Shown: positions 1-9,774, counted from the first letter of the stretch. The stretch: 64,000 bases of DNA from Bradyrhizobium sp. CB82 (GCF_029714405.1 NZ_CP121650.1:4965001-5029000); one strand, 5' to 3'. A program made the numbers and translations. The notes: generated from the sequence alone by a model not told the origin.

Positions 1-978
1 TTTTACCGTCAGGCCGAGATCTATGCGCGCCAGGGGATCCGGCTTGATCGGGCGACACTGGGCAACTGGTCTGGCCGCGCCTGCTTCCATCTTCAGCCCA
101 TCGCGGACCACATGCGCCACCACCTGGCTATGGCGGATCGGCTGTTCATGGATGAGACCAGGGCGCCGGTACTCGATCCGGGGCGCGGCCAAACGAAGAA
201 AGGCTACTTCTGGGCGATCGCCTCAGACGACCGCGGCCACAGCGGGCCAAGTCCGCCGATCGTGCTGTTCCGATATGCCCCTGGTCGCAGCGGTGCCTTT
301 GCTGAGCAGTTCCTCGACGGTTTTGGCGGACGCTACCTGCAATGCGATGCCTATGACGGTTATGACCGGCTGACCGAGGTCGTTCGACCGCAAGGGCCGT
401 GGACGCTCGTGCATTGCTGGAGCCATTTGCGCCGGCGCTTCGTCAAATTGGTGCGCAACAGCAAGTCTCCGATCGCCGAGGCCGCCGTTCGACACATCGC
501 GCAGCTTTACGCCATCGAAGCCATGGTGCGCGGCTCGTCGCCGGACGTCCGGTTGGCCACGCGCAAGGAGCACTCGCTGCCCCTCATCGCGGCTTTAAAA
601 CCGTGGTTTGAGAAGCAGCTTTCTATGATCTCCAGCGGCTCAACGCTCGCCGAGGACATCCGCTATGCGCTCAATCACTGGCAGGGGCTGACCCGCTTCC
701 TCGAAGACGGGCGTCTCGAACTCGACACCAACCCGGTCGAGAACGCCATCCGGCCGGTCTGCCTAACCAGAAAAAATGCGCTCTTCGCGGGCCATGAAAT
801 CGGGGCCGAAAACTGGGCCATGCTGGCGTCGATCGTCGCCACCTGCAAGCTCAACAGCGTCAACCCGGTTGCCTACATCGCTGAAACACTCGAGGCGATC
901 ATCGACGGCAATCCCCACAGCAGGATCGATGACCTCATGCCGTGGCGATTCCGCAAAACGTCAAGCCAGCTTCAATAG
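1..978 (+). CDS. IS66-family transposase (TnpC), 5' end outside window
   Basis: The reading frame is open from the first base of the window, so the N-terminal part lies to the left. The visible 325 residues are the DDE catalytic region and C-terminus of an IS66 transposase. The three acidic positions can be seen as FMDET, CDAYDGYD and DTNPVENAIRP, the last being the hallmark end of the DDE domain in this family. The protein ends normally after the PWRF tail. The frame is intact in what is visible. No IS66 accessory genes (tnpA, tnpB) are in view; they would be upstream. It acts on its own element ends. Confidence 0.9.
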   Translation, partial: FYRQAEIYARQGIRLDRATLGNWSGRACFHLQPIADHMRHHLAMADRLFMDETRAPVLDPGRGQTKKGYFWAIASDDRGHSGPSPPIVLFRYAPGRSGAFAEQFLDGFGGRYLQCDAYDGYDRLTEVVRPQGPWTLVHCWSHLRRRFVKLVRNSKSPIAEAAVRHIAQLYAIEAMVRGSSPDVRLATRKEHSLPLIAALKPWFEKQLSMISSGSTLAEDIRYALNHWQGLTRFLEDGRLELDTNPVENAIRPVCLTRKNALFAGHEIGAENWAMLASIVATCKLNSVNPVAYIAETLEAIIDGNPHSRIDDLMPWRFRKTSSQLQ

Positions 979-1124
979 GGTCATGGCTAAGCGCTTACCT
1001 CAATCCGGAGCTGGTTGCCACAGCAAAGCGTCTACGCCGGCGATCACCAAAGGGGCACCGGCGCTCATTACGTGAGGTCGCCGACGAGCTCGCAAAACTG
1101 GGCTTTCCAACGAACGCGGAGTGA
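942..1124 (+). pseudogene. C-terminal remnant of a serine site-specific recombinase
   Basis: The end of this frame reads AKRLRRRSPKGHRRSLREV followed by ADELAKLGF, which matches the C-terminal helix-turn-helix segment of resolvase-type recombinases (the part that normally follows the GxxxAKxRGVKLG linker). The catalytic N-terminal domain is absent; the frame runs directly out of the IS66 transposase end. It is probably a fragment left after IS66 insertion or deletion. Family assignment rests on this short segment alone. Confidence 0.45.
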
Positions 1125-1194
1125 GATTTTCAGCATCGTCGATTGCTTCTATCGTTTCTGGCTAGGGCGTGTCATTACGCGCCTGGCTGTGACT

Positions 1195-1236
1195 GATGTC
1201 CGCTCAACCCTCAACAGCAGCGGATGAGCGGACATC
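1195..1236. repeat. Perfect 12-bp inverted repeat
   Basis: GATGTCCGCTCA at 1195-1206 is the exact reverse complement of 1225-1236, with 18 bases between. It lies downstream of the leftward cyclase gene (stop at 1298). There is no U-run after the stem on either strand, so it is not a typical intrinsic terminator. It could be an RNA-stabilising hairpin, a protein-binding site or part of a dispersed repeat. Confidence 0.7.
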
Positions 1237-1297
1237 GCTCGAAGTCGCAGAAGGCACAACTGCGGACGTTTCTTACAAACTTCGTGACATGAGCCCA

Positions 1298-4200
1298 TCA
1301 TCGCGACAGCGCGTCGAGTAAGATTTTTGCCTCCTTCAAGTCGGGCGTGCCGAAACCCTCGGTGAACCAGCCGTATATCGGGGCGAGGAGATCGCGGGCT
1401 TCTGCGTTCCTGCCTCGGTCGCTCCAGAGCCGCGCGAGGCTTGTGGCAGCACGCAGCTCCAGCGTCTTTGCACTCTGTCCGCGGCTGACTTCGATTGCGC
1501 ATCGAAAACACGCTTCGCTCTCGTCGTGTTGCCCGCGCGCCGCAAGCAGCCGACCCCTAAGGCTGTGCATTTCGGCCTGCCACCAAACTTCACCGCTCAC
1601 CGCTGTCAGGGCGAGCGCATCCTTCAACAATTCGAGCCCTTCGTCCGGCCTGCCGAGATCTGCTTTAGCGCTTGCCAAAACGGCCAACATGTAGGGTCTG
1701 GTGACTTGGCGGACAGCCGAAAAGAGCGCGAGCCCCTGTTCCATCGAAGCGATTCCGTGCTCGAGTTCGGCGCTATCCGCCGTCGCCCACCCCAAGAAGA
1801 AAGTCCCAGCGCCGCGCATCATGGGAAAGTCGTGCTCTTGCGACAGTTCGATCAGCTCAGATGCAAGATCGCGGCAGGATTGTCTCTGGCGGCCGACCTG
1901 AAGGACGATCGCACAGAACCACATTGCCAGGGCGAGGCTGTACGGATGGGACAAGCTCCGAGCCAACGTGACGGCCTCTCCACCGAGTTTCATTGCCTTT
2001 TGAGGGAAGCCTAAAAGAGCCAGGTTGATCGCGCCGGCCGCGTGAGCGCACACGCCAGGATCATGACCACTGAACGCGAACGCGAGAGCATGATGCCGGG
2101 TGCAGTCGTATTGTGAAATGCCTTTTTGAGAGTGATCGCCTGCAGCGGCCAAGTTGCCGCACCAAAGCGACGTCGCCCACTTCGCGTGATGGCCCTCTAG
2201 GACGAGATCATCAGCGCCCAAGCGCTGCGCGAGCCCGAGAAGCTCGTCGGCATGAGCGGTCGCCGCACGCAAGCGTCCGGAGCTCATCGAATGATAGTAG
2301 AGGCCCCACAGTGCCTTGAACCGCGCTGAGTTTTCTTCACCCGCCTCGAGAGCCACGGCGCGGCTATAGATCGCTTCGACGTCCGGTGACCCTGGGCCCT
2401 TCATCATCATAAGGGCCGGCCCGAGCTTGACGCACAACTCCAGCTCTTTCGCTACACGATCGGGTTTTTCACCAAGCTTGCGCAAGATGTCCAGCGCAAC
2501 GGAAAAGTGATGAATGGCCTCGGCGTGGCCCGAGCGTACCATCGCCAAATCCCCCGCTCGTTGCCAATACTCGACCGCGGCATCACTGCGCCCGGCCTCT
2601 GTGAAGTGATGCGCCAATACTTCCGGCTCGACCGCGGCGGTGGCGGCAAAATCATCGCGTAACACTTCGCCGACGCGGCGGTGCAAAACCTGGCGTCGGC
2701 TCTTAAGCAAATTCTCATAAGCTGCATCCTGGATCAGCACGTGCTTGAAGCGATAATCGGCATCGGGCGGCAGGCCCTGCACCAGCAGAATGTCCGCCTC
2801 GGCCAGCCGTTCCAGCGCAATCTGTAGCGGCCTGTCCTCCATAGCGGTTACGGCGCGAAGGAGTGTGTAGGAAAAGTCCCGCCCGATAACGGCGCCGATC
2901 TGGGCCACCTCGCGCGCCGGGCCAAGCCGGTCGAGCCGCGCCGTCAACGATTGCTGCAGGGTGGGCGGAATCGCCTGGATGCCCCGCCCGCCGCTCTCCA
3001 GCAAGAGCCGTGTCATCTCCTCGACAAACAGCGGCACGCCGCCGGTGCGCTCGGTCACGCCGTCAACCACTTCCCTTGACAGCGCACAGCGAGAGGCAAG
3101 CTCGCCGACCATCTGGCGCACCTGCAAGCGATCGAGCGGAGCCAGTGAGATTGTGCTGTGATGCGAGCGCATGCCCCATGGCGGACGGAACTCCGGCCGG
3201 GCGGTGATAAGAACGAACAAGGGCGCCAGCGCACCGCGTTCGGCGATGCCGCGCAATAGCTCGAGCGTGGTCGGATCAGCCCAGTGCACATCTTCAAGTG
3301 CCAGCACCACCGGCTGAGTTCGCGCGCCGGCCATGACCCAATTCGTGAGCGCTGTCAGCTGTCGGCGCCGCAATTCTTCCGGCTCTAAAGTCGGCGCACG
3401 GTCCTGCGGCAAGGGGATGTCCAATAATGGCGCGAGCAACCTGACATTCTCCGCCGGGTCGAGTTTGACCAGCGCCAACGTATTCTCCAGGTCCGCGAGA
3501 CGCCGCTCGGCGGGTATGTCGGCGCCGCCAAAGCGCTGCCGGCCCCAATCGGCGATCGGATGCAGCGGCGTGTTCTGCAGAAGCTGCGAGCAACTCCATT
3601 CGACCCAAGTGTGTGGCACCTCGCGCAGCCGCGGATGGAATTCCTCGATCAGGCGGGATTTTCCCAATCCTGGCTCGCCCACGATCATCACCAACTGACC
3701 GTCGCCCCGCCGCGCCCGCTCCCAGCGCCGCATCAACATCGCGATCTCTTCTTCGCGCCCCACCAGCGGCGCGAGATGGCGCTGCCCGGCGCGGCGCCCG
3801 CCGCCGCTTGCCCGCACCAGTCGGTACAATGTCACCGCCTCCGGCACGCCCTTAAGTTCATGGCTGCCGCGGCCCTCAACGACGAACAACCCCGCGACCT
3901 GGTGCTGCACCCGCGCCGTCACCACGATCGTACCCGGCTCCGCCAGCGCCTGCACCCGCGCTGCAACGTTCGGCGCGTCACCGTAAATCTCGCCCGCCGC
4001 GTCGATCACGACCGCTCCGGTTTCAATGCCGATGCGCGCGTTGAGCGCTGGCTTGCCAGCCTCAGTATTCTTGCGGTTCACCTCGGCGAGTGCGCGTTGG
4101 ACCAAGAGCGCCGCCCGCGCCGCGCGTTCGGCGTCATTCTCTTGCGCCACCGGATAGCCGAACAGCACCATGACCCCGTCGCCCAATTTCTTGCTGACAT

Positions 4201-4642
4201 GGCCGCCCATCTCGGTCACCGCAGCGCACGCGGCATCGAGATAACCTCCGACGAGATCGCGCCACTCCTCAGCGTCGAGCTGCGCGGAAATGCTGGTCGA
4301 GCCGACGAGATCACAGAACATCACAGTGACATAGCGGCGCTCGCCGCTGGCCTCGGCGGAGATCGGCGGTGGCGTCGCGGTCGGGATTGGCTCTGAGGCG
4401 ATGGGTGTACGACGCTGCGCTGCAGGTGCCCCGGCGGGCGCGGCTGGTGCGTTCTTCTCGATACCGTCGATGTCGGCGATCGCGCGCAACATTTTTCGGC
4501 GATCACCGATGACGACCCCGAGATCTTTCAGGTCCTGATCGGTCAGCTCACGAAGGACCGAGAAATCAATGCGATTCTCAGCAAAACGCTGGGCGTACTC
4601 GGACATGCCGAGCTTTTCGAGCCAGTCGGCAACCTGCTGCAT
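1298..4642 (-). CDS. SAM domain-class III adenylate/guanylate cyclase-ATPase-TPR regulator
   Basis: 1114 residues. Residues 1-62 form a SAM domain (protein or RNA binding). A Pro/Ala linker leads to a class III nucleotide cyclase domain at about 103-275 with the two metal aspartates in FCDLVGST (D111) and KLGDGVMV (D155) and the transition-state pair in NVAAR (N225, R229). A large AAA-like STAND ATPase follows, with Walker A GEPGLGKS at about 322-329. The C-terminal half is helical and repeat-like, as in TPR ligand sensors. Such fusions are common in Bradyrhizobium and presumably make cAMP (or cGMP) in response to an unknown signal. The start is supported by AGGGGG upstream of the ATG. It stands alone, with no operon partner. 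Confidence 0.88.
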   Translation of the reverse strand: MQQVADWLEKLGMSEYAQRFAENRIDFSVLRELTDQDLKDLGVVIGDRRKMLRAIADIDGIEKNAPAAPAGAPAAQRRTPIASEPIPTATPPPISAEASGERRYVTVMFCDLVGSTSISAQLDAEEWRDLVGGYLDAACAAVTEMGGHVSKKLGDGVMVLFGYPVAQENDAERAARAALLVQRALAEVNRKNTEAGKPALNARIGIETGAVVIDAAGEIYGDAPNVAARVQALAEPGTIVVTARVQHQVAGLFVVEGRGSHELKGVPEAVTLYRLVRASGGGRRAGQRHLAPLVGREEEIAMLMRRWERARRGDGQLVMIVGEPGLGKSRLIEEFHPRLREVPHTWVEWSCSQLLQNTPLHPIADWGRQRFGGADIPAERRLADLENTLALVKLDPAENVRLLAPLLDIPLPQDRAPTLEPEELRRRQLTALTNWVMAGARTQPVVLALEDVHWADPTTLELLRGIAERGALAPLFVLITARPEFRPPWGMRSHHSTISLAPLDRLQVRQMVGELASRCALSREVVDGVTERTGGVPLFVEEMTRLLLESGGRGIQAIPPTLQQSLTARLDRLGPAREVAQIGAVIGRDFSYTLLRAVTAMEDRPLQIALERLAEADILLVQGLPPDADYRFKHVLIQDAAYENLLKSRRQVLHRRVGEVLRDDFAATAAVEPEVLAHHFTEAGRSDAAVEYWQRAGDLAMVRSGHAEAIHHFSVALDILRKLGEKPDRVAKELELCVKLGPALMMMKGPGSPDVEAIYSRAVALEAGEENSARFKALWGLYYHSMSSGRLRAATAHADELLGLAQRLGADDLVLEGHHAKWATSLWCGNLAAAGDHSQKGISQYDCTRHHALAFAFSGHDPGVCAHAAGAINLALLGFPQKAMKLGGEAVTLARSLSHPYSLALAMWFCAIVLQVGRQRQSCRDLASELIELSQEHDFPMMRGAGTFFLGWATADSAELEHGIASMEQGLALFSAVRQVTRPYMLAVLASAKADLGRPDEGLELLKDALALTAVSGEVWWQAEMHSLRGRLLAARGQHDESEACFRCAIEVSRGQSAKTLELRAATSLARLWSDRGRNAEARDLLAPIYGWFTEGFGTPDLKEAKILLDALSR

Positions 4643-4895
4643 CGCGGCCCCCTAGGGATTTCACGCTATCCAGTCCGGACCGAGAGGACAGAAAGTCTAC
4701 CACGCGAGCCAATTTATTGCACGCCCGCACGGCGGGTTGCATGTCCGGTCAGGGTCTCAATCGCGTCGGTTTGACCCACTGCCGGTCACTTCGGTCTACC
4801 CCTAACTCCGGACGCACCACTGCATCGCACCAAGTGAGGCGATGGGCACATGAGCCGACATCGCTCCAATCAAGCGGCGATACTTGTCAGGCTCC

Positions 4896-5318
4896 TTAGC
4901 GGCCGTAGGGGAAGCAGCGGTTGCGATCGAGTGTGAGACCGAAATGCGCTCCCAGTGCAGCGATGGCCGCGTCCTGTTGAGGATAAGGATCGGCATTGGA
5001 TGCGGCAACGATGATGATCCGGAACCCGCCGCGATCCTTGCCACCGGGTGGTAGCATCGCTGTAGTCAGTGCATTGCCCTCCTTGTCGCGCAGCGTGAGG
5101 AAAAGCGGCATCTCTCGCTGTACATGGGCCTCGAGGCCGATGTCGCGCTCGATCGCGTTGGGCCGCTCGGGACGCCAGGACTGGACTGCCTTCTCCCGCT
5201 CGCGGCGGAAATATTTCTCAACTGTGTGGCCCATCAGGCGCGACTCATGCATCGCTTCACCTTCCGTCTCGATACGGAACCAGGTCTTGCCCTTCGGCGC
5301 GTCGCAAACATACTGCAT
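4896..5318 (-). CDS. Conserved hypothetical protein, 140 aa
   Basis: Soluble, mixed charge protein with no signal peptide or membrane segment. It starts MQYVCDAPKGKTWFRIETEG and has an acidic/aromatic composition consistent with a folded small domain. No catalytic motif is recognised. The N-terminal strand pattern (FRIETE, then EAMHESRLMGH) and regular codon use argue that it is a real gene. It stands between the cyclase gene and a small rightward gene. Function unknown. Confidence 0.6.
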   Translation of the reverse strand: MQYVCDAPKGKTWFRIETEGEAMHESRLMGHTVEKYFRREREKAVQSWRPERPNAIERDIGLEAHVQREMPLFLTLRDKEGNALTTAMLPPGGKDRGGFRIIIVAASNADPYPQQDAAIAALGAHFGLTLDRNRCFPYGR

Positions 5319-5502
5319 TTCGCCCGTCCTGCGATCGCCGCAATTCTAGGGCGGCGGGCCTGCAAAGCCAATATGAGACTCGCTCCCGTGTATAGCGCTG
5401 CACGATCAGAGGGGCTAAGAGTTCTTGATTGGACGTTGAAGTTCTAGTGAGCCCAAACAATACTAGGGCGACCGGAATAAATCCTCTTCAAGGAGCGTCC
5501 CG

Positions 5503-5712
5503 ATGCCTGACGTAAGGGAAAAGCAACGCGAAGCCCGCCGGAAGATCATTCGCCAATGGGCGAAGCTTCCGAAGGATAAACGGCAGTCTATGGAGGGGAT
5601 TTCTGAATTCGCCAGGACCGCCGCTCAGCAGAACGAGAACGCATTCGTCCGCAGTCGTCGCGATCCGTATCAGAAGATCATGGGATGGCTATTGCCGCGT
5701 GCTCATCTCTGA
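5503..5712 (+). CDS. Small basic hypothetical protein, 69 aa
   Basis: An AAGGAGC ribosome binding site stands about eight bases before the ATG, which supports the start. The product is highly charged (many Lys and Arg), with helical segments MPDVREKQREARRKIIRQ and a C-terminal RRDPYQKIMGW stretch. There is no membrane segment. The composition would suit nucleic-acid binding, but no domain is recognised. Confidence 0.6.
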   Translation: MPDVREKQREARRKIIRQWAKLPKDKRQSMEGISEFARTAAQQNENAFVRSRRDPYQKIMGWLLPRAHL

Positions 5713-6114
5713 ACGACTGAGTCCTCTGCACATCCTTCGAAGGCGACACCGGGTTCTTCAGTTTGACCCCATGTGGCGAACGGCCCGCGCGATTTAGGGA
5801 GCAAACCACGCACCTTGTCGCAAACCACATTGAGCGGGATTTTGTGAATCCGATCAGGCGACGCCCGATTTCCGTTTAGGGTCAGGAGCGCCGGTTTGGA
5901 AGCCGCCGGATTTGCTTCCAGTCTCGACCAACAAGCTGACCATTTCAGAGCCAAGCCGTACTTCGCGTCAGGGCCAGACCAGAAGTCGTCACGCTACTTC
6001 ATTGAAAGCAAGCTTCAATGCGGCCCTGGCGACTAAGCGCGCCGGCCTTGGGGTCCCTCTATACGCTGGACTAGGCCGACTTCCGCCCCGTTAAGGTCAG
6101 CAAGGCGTGATGCG
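5713..6114. other. Gene-poor spacer
   Basis: About 400 bases. Short open frames exist on both strands but none has a ribosome binding site together with a plausible protein composition. Nothing else is recognised. Confidence 0.5.
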
Positions 6115-6282
6115 CTACCGGCGAAGCTCTCCCAGAGTCGTCTTGCCGGATCGCGCTGCTTCGATCAAGTGCTCGGCGATGTATTTGCGGGTTTCGTGAT
6201 CACCGCCGGTCGGCAACTCACGGCAGGTTTCTTCCAGTACCGTCTTCAGATTTGCTTGGGTGCGTTCGTTGAAGTCGCTCAT
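6115..6282 (-). CDS. Small helical hypothetical protein, 55 aa
   Basis: Although the frame is open further upstream, the start chosen here (MSDFNERTQANLKTVLEE) is preceded by GGAGG eight bases away. The protein is amphipathic and helical with acidic and basic patches and no membrane segment. The type (short, ends GKTTLGELRR) is familiar among rhizobial orphan proteins. Function unknown. Confidence 0.65.
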   Translation of the reverse strand: MSDFNERTQANLKTVLEETCRELPTGGDHETRKYIAEHLIEAARSGKTTLGELRR

Positions 6283-6730
6283 TGCCAGCCTCCATCCTCG
6301 AAGCAACTGAAGGCTATGCTCAATTTTCCCCGTCCGCCCTGCCGTGGCGATGGATGATCGTATTTGTACGGAACGAAGTATTAATCTTGTAACAAGTCGT
6401 TTCGCACATGCAAAAACCGACGGCGCAATCATCCGTCGGGCGAAAGCACGTACGATTTGTCGACAACGAGATTGCATTGATCGTCCTCGTCGAACGAGTC
6501 TATTCCGGACAACCACGGAAACGGATTTTGGCTTAACATGCACAAGGCTTGAGCAGGCGCCCGCCTGCAAAGAACCCGAAACTTTCTCAGTGCAACTGTA
6601 TTTGAATCGACGGAGCTCGCAACCTGGTGAGCCGAACCATGACCTTGAGTGATGTGTTTCTTGCCTCCACGATCACGGGCGTCACTCTCCTGATTGATCG
6701 GGATTTTCATTGCATGCGGGGTGATCTGAG
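6283..6730. other. Gene-poor spacer
   Basis: About 450 bases between two leftward small genes. Several overlapping frames are open but look like noise (Arg/Ser-rich with no ribosome binding site). No hairpin or repeat stands out. Confidence 0.45.
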
Positions 6731-6973
6731 TCAGCCATTCCGCCACCACCATGCAGAGCGCTGATCTTTGCGATCAGCATCCTTTTCGAAATTCTCTTCA
6801 AAGGTTGGAATAATCGAGGGCGAATCGCCTTCCAACGCGCGAAGCTGTGCCATCCGCCTTCTGATGCTGGTCGGTAACTCGGTTTCCTCTTTCAGCAATC
6901 CTCGCAGGCGCTCGCCGATCTCTTGGGCGATTGCACGACTATGAGCGTGATCAATGTCAATGCGGTTGCGCAT
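6731..6973 (-). CDS. Small hypothetical protein, about 80 aa
   Basis: Start taken at MRNRIDIDHAHS; the open frame reaches 7042, but the added N-terminus looks non-coding. The body, with AIAQEIGERLRGLL and LPTSIRRRMAQLRALE, is a typical amphipathic helical arrangement found in a family of short rhizobial proteins recognised from memory. There is no membrane segment or metal motif. Function unknown. Confidence 0.6.
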   Translation of the reverse strand: MRNRIDIDHAHSRAIAQEIGERLRGLLKEETELPTSIRRRMAQLRALEGDSPSIIPTFEENFEKDADRKDQRSAWWWRNG

Positions 6974-7250
6974 GGGCCCATCCGGTGAGGCTTGGCCAAA
7001 ACGAACATTGCTGGATTCCGAGCCCTGCCCACGAACTAGCATTCCGTCTTTTCGACGGAGAGGCGGAGACCGTTGCCTTTGGCTATCTGCGCGGGCGCTT
7101 GTTAAACAGCGGGTCCTTGCGTCAACGACCTTTGGCTATCCCGCAGCGTGCGCTGTTTGTTGGAACAGCGGGCGACGGTCTCATATGTTAATGCCGCAAT
7201 GGGGGTGATCGTTCCCGGTGAGGCCGGACACAAACAGCCGATGGCACTGC

Positions 7251-7472
7251 TCAGGCGGCGTGGGCCGGGCGGCTTTGCGGATAGGCTTTCACTTCGATCT
7301 CGACGATGTCCTTCGATCGCTTTCGAAGGTGGTAAAATGCAAGCTCATGTTCGAGCATTGGGCAGTGGAAGGTAACGAAAGCTGTGTCCGGCAATCGGCA
7401 GAGTTCATCGATGAGCTCGCCTACGGTAATGATGGCGGGACCGGCACTTGCCTTGCGAATAGCCGTACTCAT
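7251..7472 (-). CDS. Small hypothetical protein, 73 aa
   Basis: Start chosen at MSTAIRKASAG because AAGGAG lies about eight bases upstream, although the frame stays open to 7601. The sequence TVGELIDELCRLPDTAFVTF suggests a helix followed by a beta strand. A positively charged helix (FYHLRKRSKD) follows. No motif is recognised and there is no membrane segment. Confidence 0.62.
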   Translation of the reverse strand: MSTAIRKASAGPAIITVGELIDELCRLPDTAFVTFHCPMLEHELAFYHLRKRSKDIVEIEVKAYPQSRPAHAA

Positions 7473-8285
7473 GGCGTTACTCCTTGCGCTAACCAGATCA
7501 GCTTGGTGCAATCCGTGCACTCCAAGATGCGGACACTTCTGCCGGATACGGAATGAAAGAGAGTCTGGAGGAGCCGCAGCGGACCGTCGCAATGTGGACA
7601 TCGCCGACCGTGCGCTGGATTGACTTCCGGGTAGGAAAATCGGCGACCACGGCCCGCTCCTTGCGCGCCTTCCGACCCACCTAAGTCATTGAGGTTCAGT
7701 TTGGTTCCGCTCGTGCGGTGTTGGCAGACCGAAAGCCATGCTGATCATCGGAACAGCTTCGTTACCGCGCCGATGATGACTTACATCTTATTTGTTCGGC
7801 GGCTTCAGCGCGGCTCCGGCCGGCGAATCGTCGGCGATTTCGCCGGAACGCTGTCGTCGCAAATGGAGCAGCGATACTTACCCGGCTCCGCCGAGGCGCA
7901 ACCTTGATCGGCTTGCCGCAGACGGGGCGCACAGTTTGCGTCCAATAAACCCGCTGGTATTGTTTGCGATCTTGAGCAGAGCTGCGAGCCTTGTCATGAA
8001 CCATTGTATTCTGGTTTTTGGGAAGTCAGCAAAGGGTCAAAAAGCGAAGAACTCAGGGTGAGCAATTCCGCTCCGCCCACTAAGCCGACCTCAATGAGGG
8101 AAGTCGTCCCTTCGCTGATGGGCACACGAGGTGACATTCAAAGTAGAAAGGCGCCCACTCAAGGATTCCGCTCGGCGCGAAGCGGTTTCCAACGCCTCAA
8201 GCCGCCAGGTGCCAAGCGCCTCTCGGGTAATCGGTGCCCAGCCTGAAGCCGGGACCACTCGCAGGTGATCAATCTAAGTCGAATA
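7473..8285. other. Gene-poor spacer with a possible zinc-ribbon remnant
   Basis: Some 800 bases without a convincing gene. On the minus strand around 7830-7940 one frame reads RPVCGKPIKVAPRR and the neighbouring frame reads GKYRCSICDDSVPAKSP, which together would resemble a frame-shifted zinc ribbon. This is too weak to call. The rest shows nothing recognisable. Confidence 0.35.
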
Positions 8286-8642
8286 TCAAAGCAGTCCCAG
8301 CTTCCTCCGCACGATGGCCTCTTCAGCTTGCTCGATGAGGAGCCTCAACTGCTTTGAAGGAGGCAGCTTCTCAAGATCCTCCAAATGGCATTCCCACTCT
8401 GCCAAGGAGCTCCAGGGTGACGGCGTATCGATCAAGCCCGCGAACGTAGCGTCGTCCTTGAACCGGCTCCAATCCCGCCGCTTCATACTAGCATCTATCG
8501 CAAGATAAGCTCTCACGGCGAGTCTGCGGAAGACCCGCGCCGTCGCCTCTATCCTGTCCCTTTTCTTCAGATCCGCCTGATCCAGCGCCTGGGCACTCAA
8601 CCGGTCTGCCATTCTGAAATGCTGTTCGGGCCTGAATCTCAT
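8286..8642 (-). CDS. Hypothetical protein, 118 aa
   Basis: Start at MRFRPEQHFRMADRL (8642); a GTG at 8672 is an alternative. The protein is helical and soluble with an early segment (AQALDQADLKKRDRIEATAR) like that of a short rhizobial family with the pattern RMADRLxxQAL. The second half ends EEAIVRRKLGLL. There are no cysteines for metal binding and no membrane segment. Function unknown. Confidence 0.6.
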   Translation of the reverse strand: MRFRPEQHFRMADRLSAQALDQADLKKRDRIEATARVFRRLAVRAYLAIDASMKRRDWSRFKDDATFAGLIDTPSPWSSLAEWECHLEDLEKLPPSKQLRLLIEQAEEAIVRRKLGLL

Positions 8643-8994
8643 ATGCTTTTCTGACCTTGGAAAGACTGACACTCACTCTTCTTGAGGAGGATCGTCGCCG
8701 AAATCCTACGGGCTGCACTCTGCAAGAGCGGCGTCCAGTGACGACATCGCAGCAATCGTCTTTTCGTCCGTTTCATCGCTGAGATTTCGAGCGGGCTGCA
8801 CGAGCCATCCACCGTAGGGTTTGGCAACGATTTGCTCCGTCGAAAACGTCTCTTTTCGGAACGCTGGAAACCAAGAGCAAAATCACAAGACGGAACGATC
8901 GTGGCGGCCATGATCCAGAAAGAGCGATGATCCCTGATTTTTTGCTCAAGCTCCTCATTCCGCTGAGACAGATTGGCATTCGCCTGTTGACAGT
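8643..8994. other. Gene-poor spacer
   Basis: About 350 bases. Open frames on the minus strand are Ser/Arg-rich and lack ribosome binding sites. Nothing recognised. Confidence 0.45.
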
Positions 8995-9240
8995 ATGACA
9001 ACTCGTCGAGCTCAGTGCTCATTAGGGCGACTCCATCACAGCGATCGCGACGAGGACCCCGATTCTGCCAACAAGCCGCGCAAGCAGCCGCCGCCCCCAA
9101 AGTGCTGTAAGCTCGTAGGAACAGTCAAAGGGACCAAGCTTTGGGCCGGCGATTGTGCAGCCCCGTCAGAGCTCAGGGGCAGCACACCCGCCGCCGAGCC
9201 CACAGCGCCAGCAACAGCTCCCGAAGCGCCAAAACAGTAG
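8995..9240 (+). pseudogene. Remnant of a small secreted Cys-containing protein
   Basis: The second half of this frame, KCCKLVGTVKGTKLWAGDC followed by a Pro/Ala/Thr-rich tail, looks like a real periplasmic protein. The first part is Arg/His-rich and lacks a signal peptide, while a neighbouring frame (from about 9035) shows hydrophobic ITAIAT and ILPTSRA pieces. A frameshift separating signal peptide from mature part is likely. An intact 81-residue protein cannot be excluded. Confidence 0.35.
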
Positions 9241-9261
9241 GCGCCGAGCGATCCCTCCTGT

Positions 9262-9480
9262 TCACGCTGGCGGGAAGCTGTCTACATGCGAAACACCGAC
9301 GTTTTCGCATATTGAGACGAACGCCCTCTTCGCCTCAGCGTCGTCAAAGCAGAATCGTGTCCCTTGGACGTCGCGCTCAATCCACCAGTCGATCTTGTTT
9401 GCCCGTGAGATGCGGGATGCCTCTCCACGCAACTGATCCAATTGCCTTCCATAGGCCCGAACGATGACATAATTTGTCAT
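9262..9480 (-). CDS. Small hypothetical protein, 72 aa
   Basis: The sequence starts MTNYVIVRAYGRQLDQLRGE, continues ASRISRANKIDWWIERDV and has a conserved-looking FDDAEAKRAFVSICEN segment. It looks like a compact alpha/beta fold with strand (YVIVRAY), helix, strand (TRFCFDD) and helix. No known domain is recognised. The ribosome binding site is weak. The start codon lies at the very end of the frame, so the start is unambiguous. Confidence 0.6.
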   Translation of the reverse strand: MTNYVIVRAYGRQLDQLRGEASRISRANKIDWWIERDVQGTRFCFDDAEAKRAFVSICENVGVSHVDSFPPA

Positions 9481-9508
9481 TCTCTAATCCAAAATTGCGC
9501 TGCTTTAA

Positions 9509-9721
9509 CTAGCCTTGAAGGCAAGGGTGCTTCCGACTACTCACCGCGCACGCGCGGTGAGCTATCCCTTCGAAACGCCAGAAAGTCACAGAGTCAGTCG
9601 CTCCGCAGCGCTCGCACGTCAAGCGAGATACCTGATTCACAAAGGGGCGTTCGAAGGTGTTGGGCGGTCTGGTGATGCGCTGGCGTATGCGCAATTTTTT
9701 ATTGATTTGTCCGTCTTGCAA
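9509..9721 (-). CDS. Possible small zinc-finger-like protein
   Basis: The central segment RLTCERCGATDSVTFWRF contains a CxxC pair and is followed by HRAC, giving a possible four-ligand metal site. The flanking parts are Arg-rich and not distinctive. There is no strong ribosome binding site. It may be a fragment of a longer zinc-ribbon protein or chance. Confidence 0.3.
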   Translation of the reverse strand: MQDGQINKKLRIRQRITRPPNTFERPFVNQVSRLTCERCGATDSVTFWRFEGIAHRACAVSSRKHPCLQG

Positions 9722-9774
9722 AAATGCCGCTTCCGCGATCCGCGGGCGCTACATGCTCGGCGTGGATGTTAGCG

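Noticed and set aside
3560..4396. 278-codon frame opposite the cyclase gene
   Set aside because: His/Arg-rich shadow; no ribosome binding site or motif.
7762..8004. 80-codon frame with CGKPIKVAP
   Set aside because: Only one cysteine in frame; a zinc ribbon would need a frameshift. Too weak to name.
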